64,000 nucleotides of DNA from Pelagomonas calceolata. Lineage: Eukaryota > Sar > Pelagophyceae > Pelagomonadales > Pelagomonadaceae. This document shows positions 56,682 through 64,000 of the stretch, piece by piece. The position numbers and the translations under genes are program-made. The stretch covers positions 1,640,501 through 1,704,500 of the forward strand of contig CAKKNE010000002.1 of NCBI GenBank assembly GCA_918797485.1. Direction: 5' to 3'. How positions within the stretch are numbered: the first letter of the stretch is position 1; each line of letters opens with the position of its first letter. Below the pieces are notes generated by a model. It ran no database searches. It saw only the letters and a program-made list of their open reading frames with translations, and had not been told where the DNA came from.

Positions 56682-56854
56682 TGGCTGACGAGTTGCTCCG
56701 CGGCAGAGAGCACGTGCCGTTCAAACTCGACGCGGTGATTGGCAATCTCGGTCTCAAAAGTGTCAAACGAATCGCTGGTAGAGTCATTTTTTCCGCAGGA
56801 TCCGTGCACAGCCTCAGCAAGCAGGATCAGCTGCAGCAGCAAGCAGCAAAGCCA

Positions 56855-58059
56855 ATGATCCTCCCGGTCGTCCTCGTCCTCACGGCGGCCGACGCATTTC
56901 TCGCGCCGCCACGCGTCCGCACAGTACCAAGCCGCGGCGCCACCGAGGCGCCTGAGCTCGACGACGCCGACCTCTCCGCGCTCTCGACGGCCGCGACGCG
57001 GATGCAGCTCGAGCGGCGCTTCTCGCGCAGCGTGACGCGACGGCGGCGCATATATTTGCCCTACGCCGACGCCGCGCGCTGGGCTCGTGGGCTGGGCTTA
57101 TCGTCACGTGAGGACTGGGAGGAGTGGGTCGGCCTCGGCGAGGGCAAAAACGCCTACGTGCCCAGCCGCCCGGCGGACTACTACGGCGGCCGCGGCGAGT
57201 GGGTGTCCTGGGCCCACTACCTCGTCGGCGGCGCCGACGCCGACGCCGCGCCGGCGCCGCCGCCGGAGGTGCTCCCTCAAAATTACTTCGCGGACCTCGA
57301 CTACGCGGGCGACGCGGTGCCGTGGGACCTGCGCGGCCGGCCGCAGCCCGCCGTCCGCAAGGCGTGGGCCGCGGGCGCTTTCCGCAATTGTCGGGAGATC
57401 CTCGACTGCGGCTGCGGCGCCGGCGACAACGCGAACTACCTCGCGAGCCGCGGCCACGCCGTCGTCGGCTTCGACCTGTCGCCGTCGGCCGTCGCCGCCG
57501 CGCGCGAGCGGGCCGCGGCGCCGCCGTTCGCCGACTCCATCGCCGACGCGGGCGGGTCCGCGCGCTTCGAGGTCGCGTCGTGCGCGGACCTCTTCGACTC
57601 GCCGGTCTACGCGCTGGCCGAGGAGATCGGCGGCTTCCCCGTGGCGCTGGACTCGGCGCTGCTGCACTGCTTCGACCTGTGTAGAATCTTTACATCATCG
57701 AGCAGATGCAGTTACGGGGACTGCATCGGATCGATGGCGTGGGGCGTCCGAAATTTGATTTTCACACAGGCCTTGACGACAAGATGCAGCGGCGCTACGT
57801 CGCGGAGCTCGCCAAGGTCGTCCGGACCGGCGGCCGGCTCTACGTCGGCTGCTTCAGCGACGCGAACCCCGACCCGTGGTCGAACCCGCGGCGCCTGTCC
57901 GAGGCGCACCTGCGGGCGCTCTTCGCGGGGCCCGCCTGGCGCGTCGAGGCCGTCGAGCCCGCGTGGTACGAGCGGCCGCGGGCCCTGAACGAGGGCCACC
58001 GGTCGGGCGCCTGGACGATGGCGTGGTGGTGTCGGATTTGTAGGTTGGGGGCTATGTAA
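56855..58059 (+). CDS. Plastid SAM-dependent methyltransferase with N-terminal RPxxYxxxxxW repeat
   Basis: Exons 56855-57680 and 57770-58059 give 371 aa. Presequence MILPVVLVLTAADAFLAPPR with ADAFLAP site. Residues about 85-125 (LGLSSREDWEEWVGLGEGKN, YVPSRPADYYGGRGEWVSWA) match an algal motif usually written xxPSNPDxxYKxxWxGWxDWLG. Methyltransferase motif I is EILDCGCGAGDNANYLASRG, with GFDLSPSAVAAARERA, VASCADLF, ALDSALLHCF and VVRTGGRLYVGCFSD. It resembles thiol/thiopurine-type methyltransferases; the substrate is unknown. The intron is introner copy g. Confidence 0.78.
57677..57769 (-). mobile_element. Introner copy g (family A, reverse), intron of methyltransferase
   Basis: 93 bp, reverse orientation relative to copy a (its complement reads CGGACGCCCCACGCCATCGA then GCAGTCCCCGTAACTGCATC). 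Target copies GCTTCGAC / GCCTTGAC match 6 of 8. Intron 57681-57769 (GTAGAATCT ... CACACAG) gives HCFDLCLDDKMQ, four residues longer than the implied original. Confidence 0.85.
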
Positions 58060-58101
58060 CAATAACATACTTAACTTGAACTAAGTAAATACCAAACCTA
58101 A

Positions 58102-58263
58102 ATGCCGCCTTCATCAGGCCCCAGCTTCATTACGAAAACTCACAAGGGCTACAACCGCGACGGCCGGCCTTTTGAGGTCGAGGACAAGAAAGAGACGGGC
58201 GAGGACGGCCTCGCGACGCTGGGCAAGGAGCTGCTGCGGGCGCAAATGAACGGCAAGAAATAG
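58102..58263 (+). CDS. Small 53-aa protein, unknown
   Basis: ATG at 58102 to TAG at 58261-58263, 42 bases after the methyltransferase stop. Product: MPPSSGPSFITKTHKGYNRD, then GRPFEVEDKKETGEDGLATL and GKELLRAQMNGKK. Charged, no signal peptide or membrane segment, with codon use like its neighbours. It may be a real microprotein or the 3' end of an alternatively spliced transcript. The A-rich leader (AAATACCAAACCTAA) just before the ATG suits initiation. Confidence 0.45.
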   Translation: MPPSSGPSFITKTHKGYNRDGRPFEVEDKKETGEDGLATLGKELLRAQMNGKK

Positions 58264-58651
58264 AGCCTTATCACAAAGCCGCGACGACGCGCGTCGCCCC
58301 GGCCGGCGCGGGATTCATCGGCAGGACGCGCCCGATGGAAGGAGTCGAGCTGTAGAGCACGCGTAATAACACTAACGTGACGCGTGTTTCGGACGGCTCA
58401 AGTAGGCTGCCTCGTGGGGCCCGTGCCCACAGGGTCGACGCTGGGAGTGGCCATGCGCTCTGGGTTTGATCAACCTGCGCGAGGTCGCAGTCTGCATAAA
58501 GTCCGCTTGACTTGCCGAAAAGCTGCGCAGCAGCTCGCTGGGAAGGTCGCAACAGCAATCCGCGCAAACCAGACCTCGTTTGGTGCAGTTTAGGCCCAGG
58601 ACCACCGGATTCATCTTTCGTACGCGCCAACTGCACTCTTATTGCAACACC
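58264..58651. other. Intergenic region
   Basis: No gene or clear motif seen. Confidence 0.5.
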
Positions 58652-59932
58652 ATGTCTCCTCTCCTAGAATACTTCACCAAGGGCGGCCCGATCAACAAGG
58701 AATTGTTCCTAAATACTCTTCAAGCGAACCCGGGCGCGGCGGCCGACGTCGACCCGAAGACCGGCAACACGCCGCTGCACTTCGTCTGCTGCAACGGCGC
58801 GCCCCGCGACCTCGTCGAGCCGCTGCTGACCGCAAATCCGGGTGCCGCCGCGACGGCGGACCTCGACGGCTTCCTGCCCCTCGTCGGCGCGCTCAGCTGC
58901 GGCGCGGCCGCGGACGTCGTCGACCTCTTACTGGCGGCGCACCCCGGGGCGGCCAGTTGCATGGTCCAAGGCCGCACGCCCCTCCACTACGCCGTGTCCC
59001 ACGGCTGCGACGTGCGCGTCACCAAGGCCCTCGTCCGCCTCTTCCCGGACGTGTGCGCCTGTGTGGAAATCAAATTTTACGGCGCGTTCGTCCTGAATCG
59101 CCGCGTCGACCTCGACGCCATCGACGCGAGACCTGCTCGATGGCGTGGCGATGTCGGTTCCTCACCGCTCGACGGAACCAGCGCGACCGCGTCATCGCCG
59201 ACTCGACGCCGAGAAATGACTTAGTGAAGAATAGTGCACCCGACACACTGGTTGATTCCCACACAGGCGTGCGCGACGCGCGACGCCGACGGCAACGCGC
59301 CCCTCCACTTCGCGCTAGTGCGCTGCGCGGCGCCGGAGGTCGTCGACGTGCTCGTGCGCGCCCGGCCCGGCGCCTGTGGCCAGCGGGGCTTCCTCGGCCG
59401 CCTGCCGCTCCAGCTCGCGAAGCTCTACGGCGCGGCCCCATCCACGTTAGAAGTCCTAACGGACGCCTACCCCGGCGCCGCCGACTGCGACAAGCCGGCC
59501 ATCACGCAGCGCACGACGCCGCCCCGCACCCGGCCGTCGAAGCGCAAGGGCGCGGCCGCGCGCCGGCCGTCGAAGCGCGTCGCGCGCACGGTCACGCCGC
59601 CGGACCTGCACAACGTCGTCCCGCCCTTCGACGACGACTACGACGCCCTCGGCCTCGGCGCGGGCTGCGGCTGGCTCGACGACATCTTCGACGAGGGCCA
59701 CGCGCTCCAGCCGTCGTACGAGGAGTCCCTCGAGGACCTCGGGCTCGACGAGGTCAAGGCGCGCTGCGCGGCGGCGGGCCTCGACACGACGGTGCGCAAG
59801 ACCGACGGCGAGCCGGGCAAGGGCCGCTTCAAGCGCGTGCTGGTCGCGCGGCTCCTCGCGTCCGCGGCGGCGGCGCGCACCGTGCGCGACGTGTCGCCGG
59901 ACGCGTCGCCGCGGGCCGTCGCGTGCGTGTGA
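58652..59932 (+). CDS. Ankyrin-repeat protein with SAP-like C-terminus
   Basis: Exons 58652-59062 and 59267-59932 give 358 aa. About five ankyrin-type repeats: DPKTGNTPLHFVCCNGAPRD, ADLDGFLPLVGALSCGAAAD, VQGRTPLHYAVSHGCDVRVT, RDADGNAPLHFALVRCAAPE, GFLGRLPLQLAKLYGAAPST. The helices carry an LLxANPGAAA pattern common in ochrophyte ankyrin proteins. A basic linker (PSKRKGAAARRPSKRVARTV) may be a nuclear signal. The end (LEDLGLDEVKARCAAAGLDT ... KGRFKRVLVARLL) fits a SAP-like motif. The intron is introner copy h. Confidence 0.75.
59059..59266 (+). mobile_element. Introner copy h (family B, long), intron of ankyrin gene
   Basis: 208 bp, the longest copy. Target copies GTGTGCGC / GCGTGCGC match 7 of 8. 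Inner sequence (AAATTTTACGGCGCGTTCGTCC ends shared with copy i) is the reverse complement of copy b. Intron 59063-59266 gives FPDVCACACATRDADG. Confidence 0.9.
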
Positions 59933-60518
59933 CGGCCCCTCCCTCCTCCTGTCTGTCCTCCCCCCCGCCCGCCGGCCCAGACGGGGCTCCGCGCCGGGCT
60001 CTAACCCTTACTCTTTCTCTAGTATACCTCAAATGCCCGTTCCCGACGGCGCGCGCCGCTCCCGTGCGCTCGCCCCATCTATGTTCTTTGTCCGGGGGCA
60101 TTGATCCCTTGTCCTACGGCGCGCGCCGGTGGCGTGCGGGCCCCGGATTTGAAGACTGCGGCGGTTCCCTACCGCGCACGCCGCTCGCGCGTGGCCCGCG
60201 TCGTCGAAAACTGGGGGACCCGATCGTCGCGGCGGTTTCTAGGGCTCTCGACGCAGCCGAGAAGAGTCACACGAGCAGTGAATAAAGGACGTACCAGAGT
60301 CCGACTTGGCCGCGCGCGTGCGGCAGCCGAGCACCTCGTACGACTATTGGTGGCAGTGGAATGTCAGCTTGACGGGCTTCCGCGCCGCAAATCCGCAAGG
60401 ATCAAGCCTAAAACTTCTCTCTCATCAACCTCGAGCAGCTTTTCCTGCGCGATTTCGCTGTCGCGCTGATAAAAGCGACAACACAAAACTCGGGCAGGAT
60501 TCGAACGAGCTGCACGCG
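59933..60518. other. Intergenic region
   Basis: No gene supported. C/T-rich 3' flank of the ankyrin gene, then leader of the ChaN-like gene. A T-arm-like GGCAGGATTCGAAC at 60492 has no tRNA around it. Confidence 0.5.
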
Positions 60519-61795
60519 ATGCACGCAACGTCAACCACCACGACGCGCCGTCGAGCGCGTCGTGGCCGCGGCGCGGCCGCGTCAACCAGCACGAGAACGT
60601 TCGCGCTTCTCGTCCACGCCGCCGCCGCGCTCGCGCCGCGCTCGCCGCCCGTCAACCGGCGAACGACGCTCAAGGGCGTCGCCGGCGCCTGCGCCGTCGC
60701 GGCGGCGCCGTCGCCGGCCGACGCCGTCGAGAAGGCGTCGAAGTCGCGGGCGGCCCAGCTCGCCGGCGTCCTCTACGACTGCCGGCGCGGCCTCGCGAGC
60801 CCCGCGACGCCCGACGCGCTGACGTCGATGATCAACACGAACGTCCTCGGCGCGGGCGCGCCCCTCACGCGCGGCGTCCTCTGCGTGAGCGAGCGCCACG
60901 ACTGCTTCGACCACCACCTCGCGCAGCTCTACACGATCAAGCAGCTCCGGAAAGCATTAAGGCAGCGCGAGGACCGGGCCCAGGTCGCCGTCGGCCTCGA
61001 GGCCTTCCAGCGCATCCACCAGACGTACCTCGACCGCTACGTGAGCGCGGACCCGAACTACGGCCTCAACGAGCTCTTCCGCGACGTGGACTGGCAGCAG
61101 ACGTGGGGCTACGACCCGCTGCACTACGCGCCGATCCTCGAGGACGCGCGGCGGACGGGCATGCGCCTCGTGGGCCTGTCGCCGCCCGACGAGCTCCTCG
61201 ACGCCGTGGCCCGCGCCGGCGGCGTCCGGAACCTCGAGAGCCCGCTCTGGCCGTTCCTGCCTGTGTGGAAATCAAAATTTACGGCGCGTTCGTCCTCCAC
61301 GCCATCGACGCGAGCACCCGACGCACTGGTTGATTTCCACACAGGTTCCTGCCCGAGGGCGGCGTCTGCAACGACAACGCGCCGGGCCGCGTCGAGCGCC
61401 TCTACGGGTCGAGCGTCGACGCCGAGCGCCTGACGGCGGTCCAGAACTTCCGCGACGAGTACATGGCCGACGCCGCCGCGCGGCACTACGACGCGAAGAA
61501 GACGCGGGACGGCTGGCTCGTGCTCCTGGCGGGCCAGCGCCACGTCGCGAACCGCGACGGGCTGCCGGACCGCGTCGCGCGGCGCGTCGCGCGCGCCGCG
61601 TCGACGCCGGCGCACGGCGACGCCGTCTTCCGCGGCGTGCACACGATCCTCCCGGAGACGACGAACTTCCCCGTCAAGCTGGCCTGCCTGCCGTCGTCGA
61701 CCTACGGCGACGTCGTCTGGCTCCAGCCGAAGAGCGCCGACTTCGACCCCTCCAAGGTGAACCGCGCGCCGCGGCCGGCGAAGAGCCGCGCGTAG
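60519..61795 (+). CDS. ChaN-like (DUF399/Tiki superfamily) protein, probably thylakoid-lumen targeted
   Basis: Exons 60519-61264 and 61345-61795 give 398 aa. Blocks of the haem-binding ChaN/DUF399 family: VLCVSERHDCFDHHLAQLYT (the E.HD.P.HH-like site), VAVGLEAFQRIHQTYLDRYV, WGYDPLHYAPILEDARRTGM, RLVGLSPPDELLDAVARAGG, WLVLLAGQRHVANRDGLPDR. Presequence FALLVHAAAALAPRSPP is followed by VNRRTTLKGVAGACAVAAAP, a twin-Arg then hydrophobic then APSPADA cleavage site, so a Tat lumen signal is likely. The intron is introner copy i. Confidence 0.75.
61261..61344 (+). mobile_element. Introner copy i (family B, short), intron of ChaN-like gene
   Basis: 84 bp internal-deletion form of copy h. Perfect duplication GTTCCTGC (61253-61260, 61345-61352). 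Ends CTGTGTGGAAATCAA / TTGATTTCCACACAG are exact. Intron 61265-61344 gives WPFLPVFLPEGG, the duplication visible as FLP...FLP. Confidence 0.93.
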
Positions 61796-61930
61796 TCGCC
61801 CCCTTCCCCCCTCGTAAGTGTTGCTTGTGTTTTTCTTCCCGGTGCCACGAGTGTAAGGACTTTGACACTCTAATCATATGCTTCGGCGGCGTTTTCCGGC
61901 ATCGAGGCGGCAAGGGACGCAAAACCCGGA

Positions 61931-61953
61931 GCTAGCGTGATCGACATACTAGC
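61931..61953. promoter_or_regulatory. Bipartite CTAG motif without an assigned gene
   Basis: GCTAGCGTGATCGACATACT then AGC. The ends are good and the core is variant. It would mark a start site at the edge of the decayed repeat region. Confidence 0.4.
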
Positions 61954-62099
61954 AAATTCAAAGATACGCTTCGATAGCATCAAAAGAATGACCCAAGTTC
62001 AGAACACATCCTAGTCGTTCGCCGAGACCAAATATTTCAGAGTAGCGGCCCGGGAACATACCCTCGCGCCTCCCGGAAGGCACCGCCCGCGACATTCGC

Positions 62100-62800
62100 G
62101 GATGAGACTTGCGGCTTGTCAAAGTAGACCAGCGATTGATGCCGCCATCTACCGTCCGAATGGGACATCATATCAACTCCAGCCCAGTTTTCATACATGA
62201 TCGACGGAACCGGAGCCGACGGCCCGCGCTCGGAGGGCGGGAAAAGAATTCTACTAGACAACTCCCGAGTTTATGTTCGTTTCCTTCCGTTTGGTAGTGG
62301 TAGAGGCCATCTAGGCCGTTTGAACAACTACTCATCTATTAAAGGTTCTCCGTTAGAGCCGCGCGAATCGGCATCTCGGCGACTTCGCGTTTACATAAAG
62401 ACGAGCCACTATCCTAAACCTGCGAGTATCAGCGACGCCACCATCCAGATGGACCATAACGCCGTTGTTCTATTCACGATCGACCGACTTGCCCGTTCTC
62501 CGCGGACGACGGTGCGTAGACGGAGCACCGGAAAGGCCCCAGACCGGTGGTTTATAAAATAAATTTGAGTTTCAGGCGGTTCGGTTATGGGACGGGCCAG
62601 GTAACCGGCCTGACTGCCTACTACATTGCTCCGAGACCCCAAGATGCTCGGCGCGCCTCGGCCAACTCCCGAGCCCACGATCTCGTTAATTGGGGCATAT
62701 ATCCCGGACCTGCGACCATCAGCGCGTGTACCATCACCATGGACCATGACGCGATCGTTTGTTCCATGATCGACGGACTTACGCGAGGTCCAGATAAAGA
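62100..62800 (-). repeat. Diverged tandem units of 289 bp, coding-like on the minus strand
   Basis: Anchor words TGGGACAT (62161), TGGACCAT (62451) and TGGACCAT (62740) are spaced about 289 bases. Shared flanks are GATCGACGGA / GATCGACCGA / GATCGACGGA and ATCAGCG. Leftward the units read VDMMSHSDGRWRH, GVMVHLDGGVADTRR and RVMVHGDGTRADGRR, with frame breaks between units. A fourth, weaker match (TGGACCATG, AAMVHGGRA) lies at 63277. Probably remnants of a repeated exon; no family assigned. Confidence 0.5.
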
Positions 62801-63609
62801 TGTTCACGTCCCGAGCGTGGGCAGCCAAAAGTACCCTTCTTATGATGTAGATGTCATGTACTTGTAATTGACTATCGCTGGGGTAGTATGGGGTCCGACG
62901 AAACCGCTATCACGAGTCCTGGGGGCCCTCGGGTAATTGACGTTTTTGACGGGAACGGGGCGCCATCGGGCCCAAATTGCACACTTTTTTCGGGGCCAGC
63001 TCGGCTCGCGGACGCCCTCCGGGATAGGTCTGGGGTCGGGTAGTCGCCTGCACCGCATGCGCGAGAGCTTGGAGCTCTCCAGCGAGCTCTGGATCCAAAA
63101 CTTTGGGGGATTATGGTAGCTGTCCACGCACTGCCATGAACCTAGCATATGTATCTACCGATGGAAGCTGCCGCGCATGCGGTGTAGGCGCTTGCACGTG
63201 TATAGTACCGACCCTAGGCGACCCCAGGGAGACCTCAAGACCACGAATTGACAGATTTCGGCTGGCGCGGCCGCCGTGGACCATGGCGGCATCGTCGCCG
63301 CGAATAGTAAACACATGCTTTTTCGGCCCCCAGGAAGTGTCCCATTGATCTCTTTGGACCAGTAGCGAACCAAACGACTCAGGGACGGCTGCATTGAGGT
63401 CGCATCCAACACCCCCCCCTAACTGCTTGCACGCGCCATCCTCGATTTGACGCACATCCGCTGTCGTCCGAGTGCTCGCGGTGCCGCAGCGCAACTCAAA
63501 CACTGAGACGTGCTCCGACGCGCTGTACCCATCGCTGTTGCAGCGATACTCGAAAATCGCGTCGCTCAACGCTCAAACAGCATCTCTTGGCACATCCAGG
63601 ACACAAAAT

Positions 63610-64000
63610 ATGAAAGTGCAGCGCCTCGTCGTCGTCCTCTTCGCCAGCGCTGCAGCGCTCGTCCCGAGCCGCCGCGCGCCGCCGCGGCCGAACAAGCCGA
63701 CGGCGCTCTACAACGCGATCAAGGCGCCGTTCGAGAGCCCGCACGCGCAGCAGTACGTCGTCTGCGCGCGGCGCGCCATCGACGACGGCGCCTTCGACAC
63801 GGCGCGCAAGACCTACGCCTACTACCACGAGCGCCACTCGCTGCGCCACAAGCGCGACGCGGCGAAGATGGTGCTCCGCTGGGCGCTGCTCGAGCAGCGC
63901 GCGCTGAACGCGACGGGCGCGCGCGCGGTCTTCAAGCTCGGGGCGCGCGTCGTCCACGACGAGCTCCGCAACGGCGACGCCGACCTGCGGCGCGCGGCGG
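63610..64000 (+). CDS. N-terminal part of a signal-peptide protein, unknown
   Basis: ATG at 63610 and open to the window end (130 codons). Signal peptide MKVQRLVVVLFASAAALVPS, with an AALVPS plastid-like site. The mature part is helical and repeat-like: QQYVVCARRAIDDGAFDTAR, KTYAYYHERHSLRHKRDAAK, MVLRWALLEQRALNATGARA, VFKLGARVVHDELRNGDADL. Paired helices of about 35 residues suggest PPR/TPR-type repeats, but this is unproven. Confidence 0.55.
   Translation, partial: MKVQRLVVVLFASAAALVPSRRAPPRPNKPTALYNAIKAPFESPHAQQYVVCARRAIDDGAFDTARKTYAYYHERHSLRHKRDAAKMVLRWALLEQRALNATGARAVFKLGARVVHDELRNGDADLRRAA

Larger units (their letters stand above)
61796..63609. other. 1.8-kb gene-poor region with diverged tandem repeats
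   Basis: No intact gene supported. It is less GC-rich than its flanks, holds a CTAG motif (61931-61953) with no gene after it, and has at least three repeat units near 62160, 62451 and 62740. Confidence 0.55.

Noticed and set aside
60485-60510. T-arm-like sequence (complement GTTCGAATCCTGCC)
   Set aside because: Stem halves do not pair and no D-arm, anticodon arm or acceptor stem is found.
63111-63569. Leftward ORF of 152 codons
   Set aside because: It has no ATG start; it may contain a decayed repeat unit but is not a supported gene.

Overview
This window is nuclear DNA from a GC-rich eukaryotic alga. The best fit is a pelagophyte-like ochrophyte (Aureococcus or a relative), which is an inference. 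Evidence: three fucoxanthin/chlorophyll a/c light-harvesting (FCP) genes; plastid precursors with a signal peptide followed by an ASAF-like cleavage motif; short GT-AG introns; a kinesin-light-chain-type TPR gene of a kind expanded in Aureococcus; and short terminal-inverted-repeat elements that serve as introns (introners). About 31 genes lie on both strands with short gaps. I saw no tRNA, rRNA or CRISPR array.

Layout. 0-9 kb: 5' end of a hydroxylysine-kinase-like gene (-), FCP (+), CNG/HCN-like cation channel (-, six exons), CEP164-like basal-body protein (-). 9-21 kb: DUF3110 plastid protein (+), RCC1 repeats (-), YHS protein (-), eEF1B (-), O-methyltransferase (+), a Cys-rich membrane protein (-), a 1362-residue sensor/multi-TM protein (+), a 4-TM protein (+). 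21-38 kb: ARM-repeat protein (-), EF-hand/coiled-coil/YRSDG-repeat protein (+), TPR gene (+), histidine phosphatase (-), coiled coil (-), CFAP73/CCDC42-like protein (+). 38-49 kb: PhyH-like oxygenase (+), kynurenine-type aminotransferase (-), DUF760/EF-hand protein (+), UPF0301/AlgH double-domain protein (+), F-box-like protein (-), P-loop GTPase-like protein (+). 49-64 kb: two divergent FCP genes, coiled coil (-), plastid flavodoxin (-), class I aldolase (+), SAM methyltransferase (+), a 53-aa ORF (+), ankyrin protein (+), ChaN-like lumenal protein (+), a repeat-rich gene-poor stretch, and the start of another gene (+).

Three systems stand out. (1) Eleven introner copies have terminal repeats reading CTGTGTGGAAATCAA and, in the younger copies, 8-bp target-site duplications. 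In every copy I could frame, the reading frame is kept only if splicing starts four bases inside the element (CTGT|GTGGAAATC) and ends at its last base. The mRNA then keeps 8 + 4 = 12 extra bases, so each insertion adds exactly four codons whatever the phase. The same element works in either orientation. Paralogous FCP genes in the window show the empty sites. (2) A bipartite motif, GCTAGTGTCTTAC followed closely by CGCTAGC, sits in at least fourteen intergenic regions next to gene starts and looks like a lineage-specific promoter element. (3) A GC-rich module of about 75 bp occurs three times upstream of that motif in the same orientation relative to the gene.

Functionally the window mixes photosynthesis and plastid metabolism (FCPs, flavodoxin, aldolase, DUF3110, DUF760, UPF0301, ChaN-like) with basal-body/flagellar proteins (CEP164-like, CFAP73-like, perhaps the EF-hand/coiled-coil protein) and signalling proteins.
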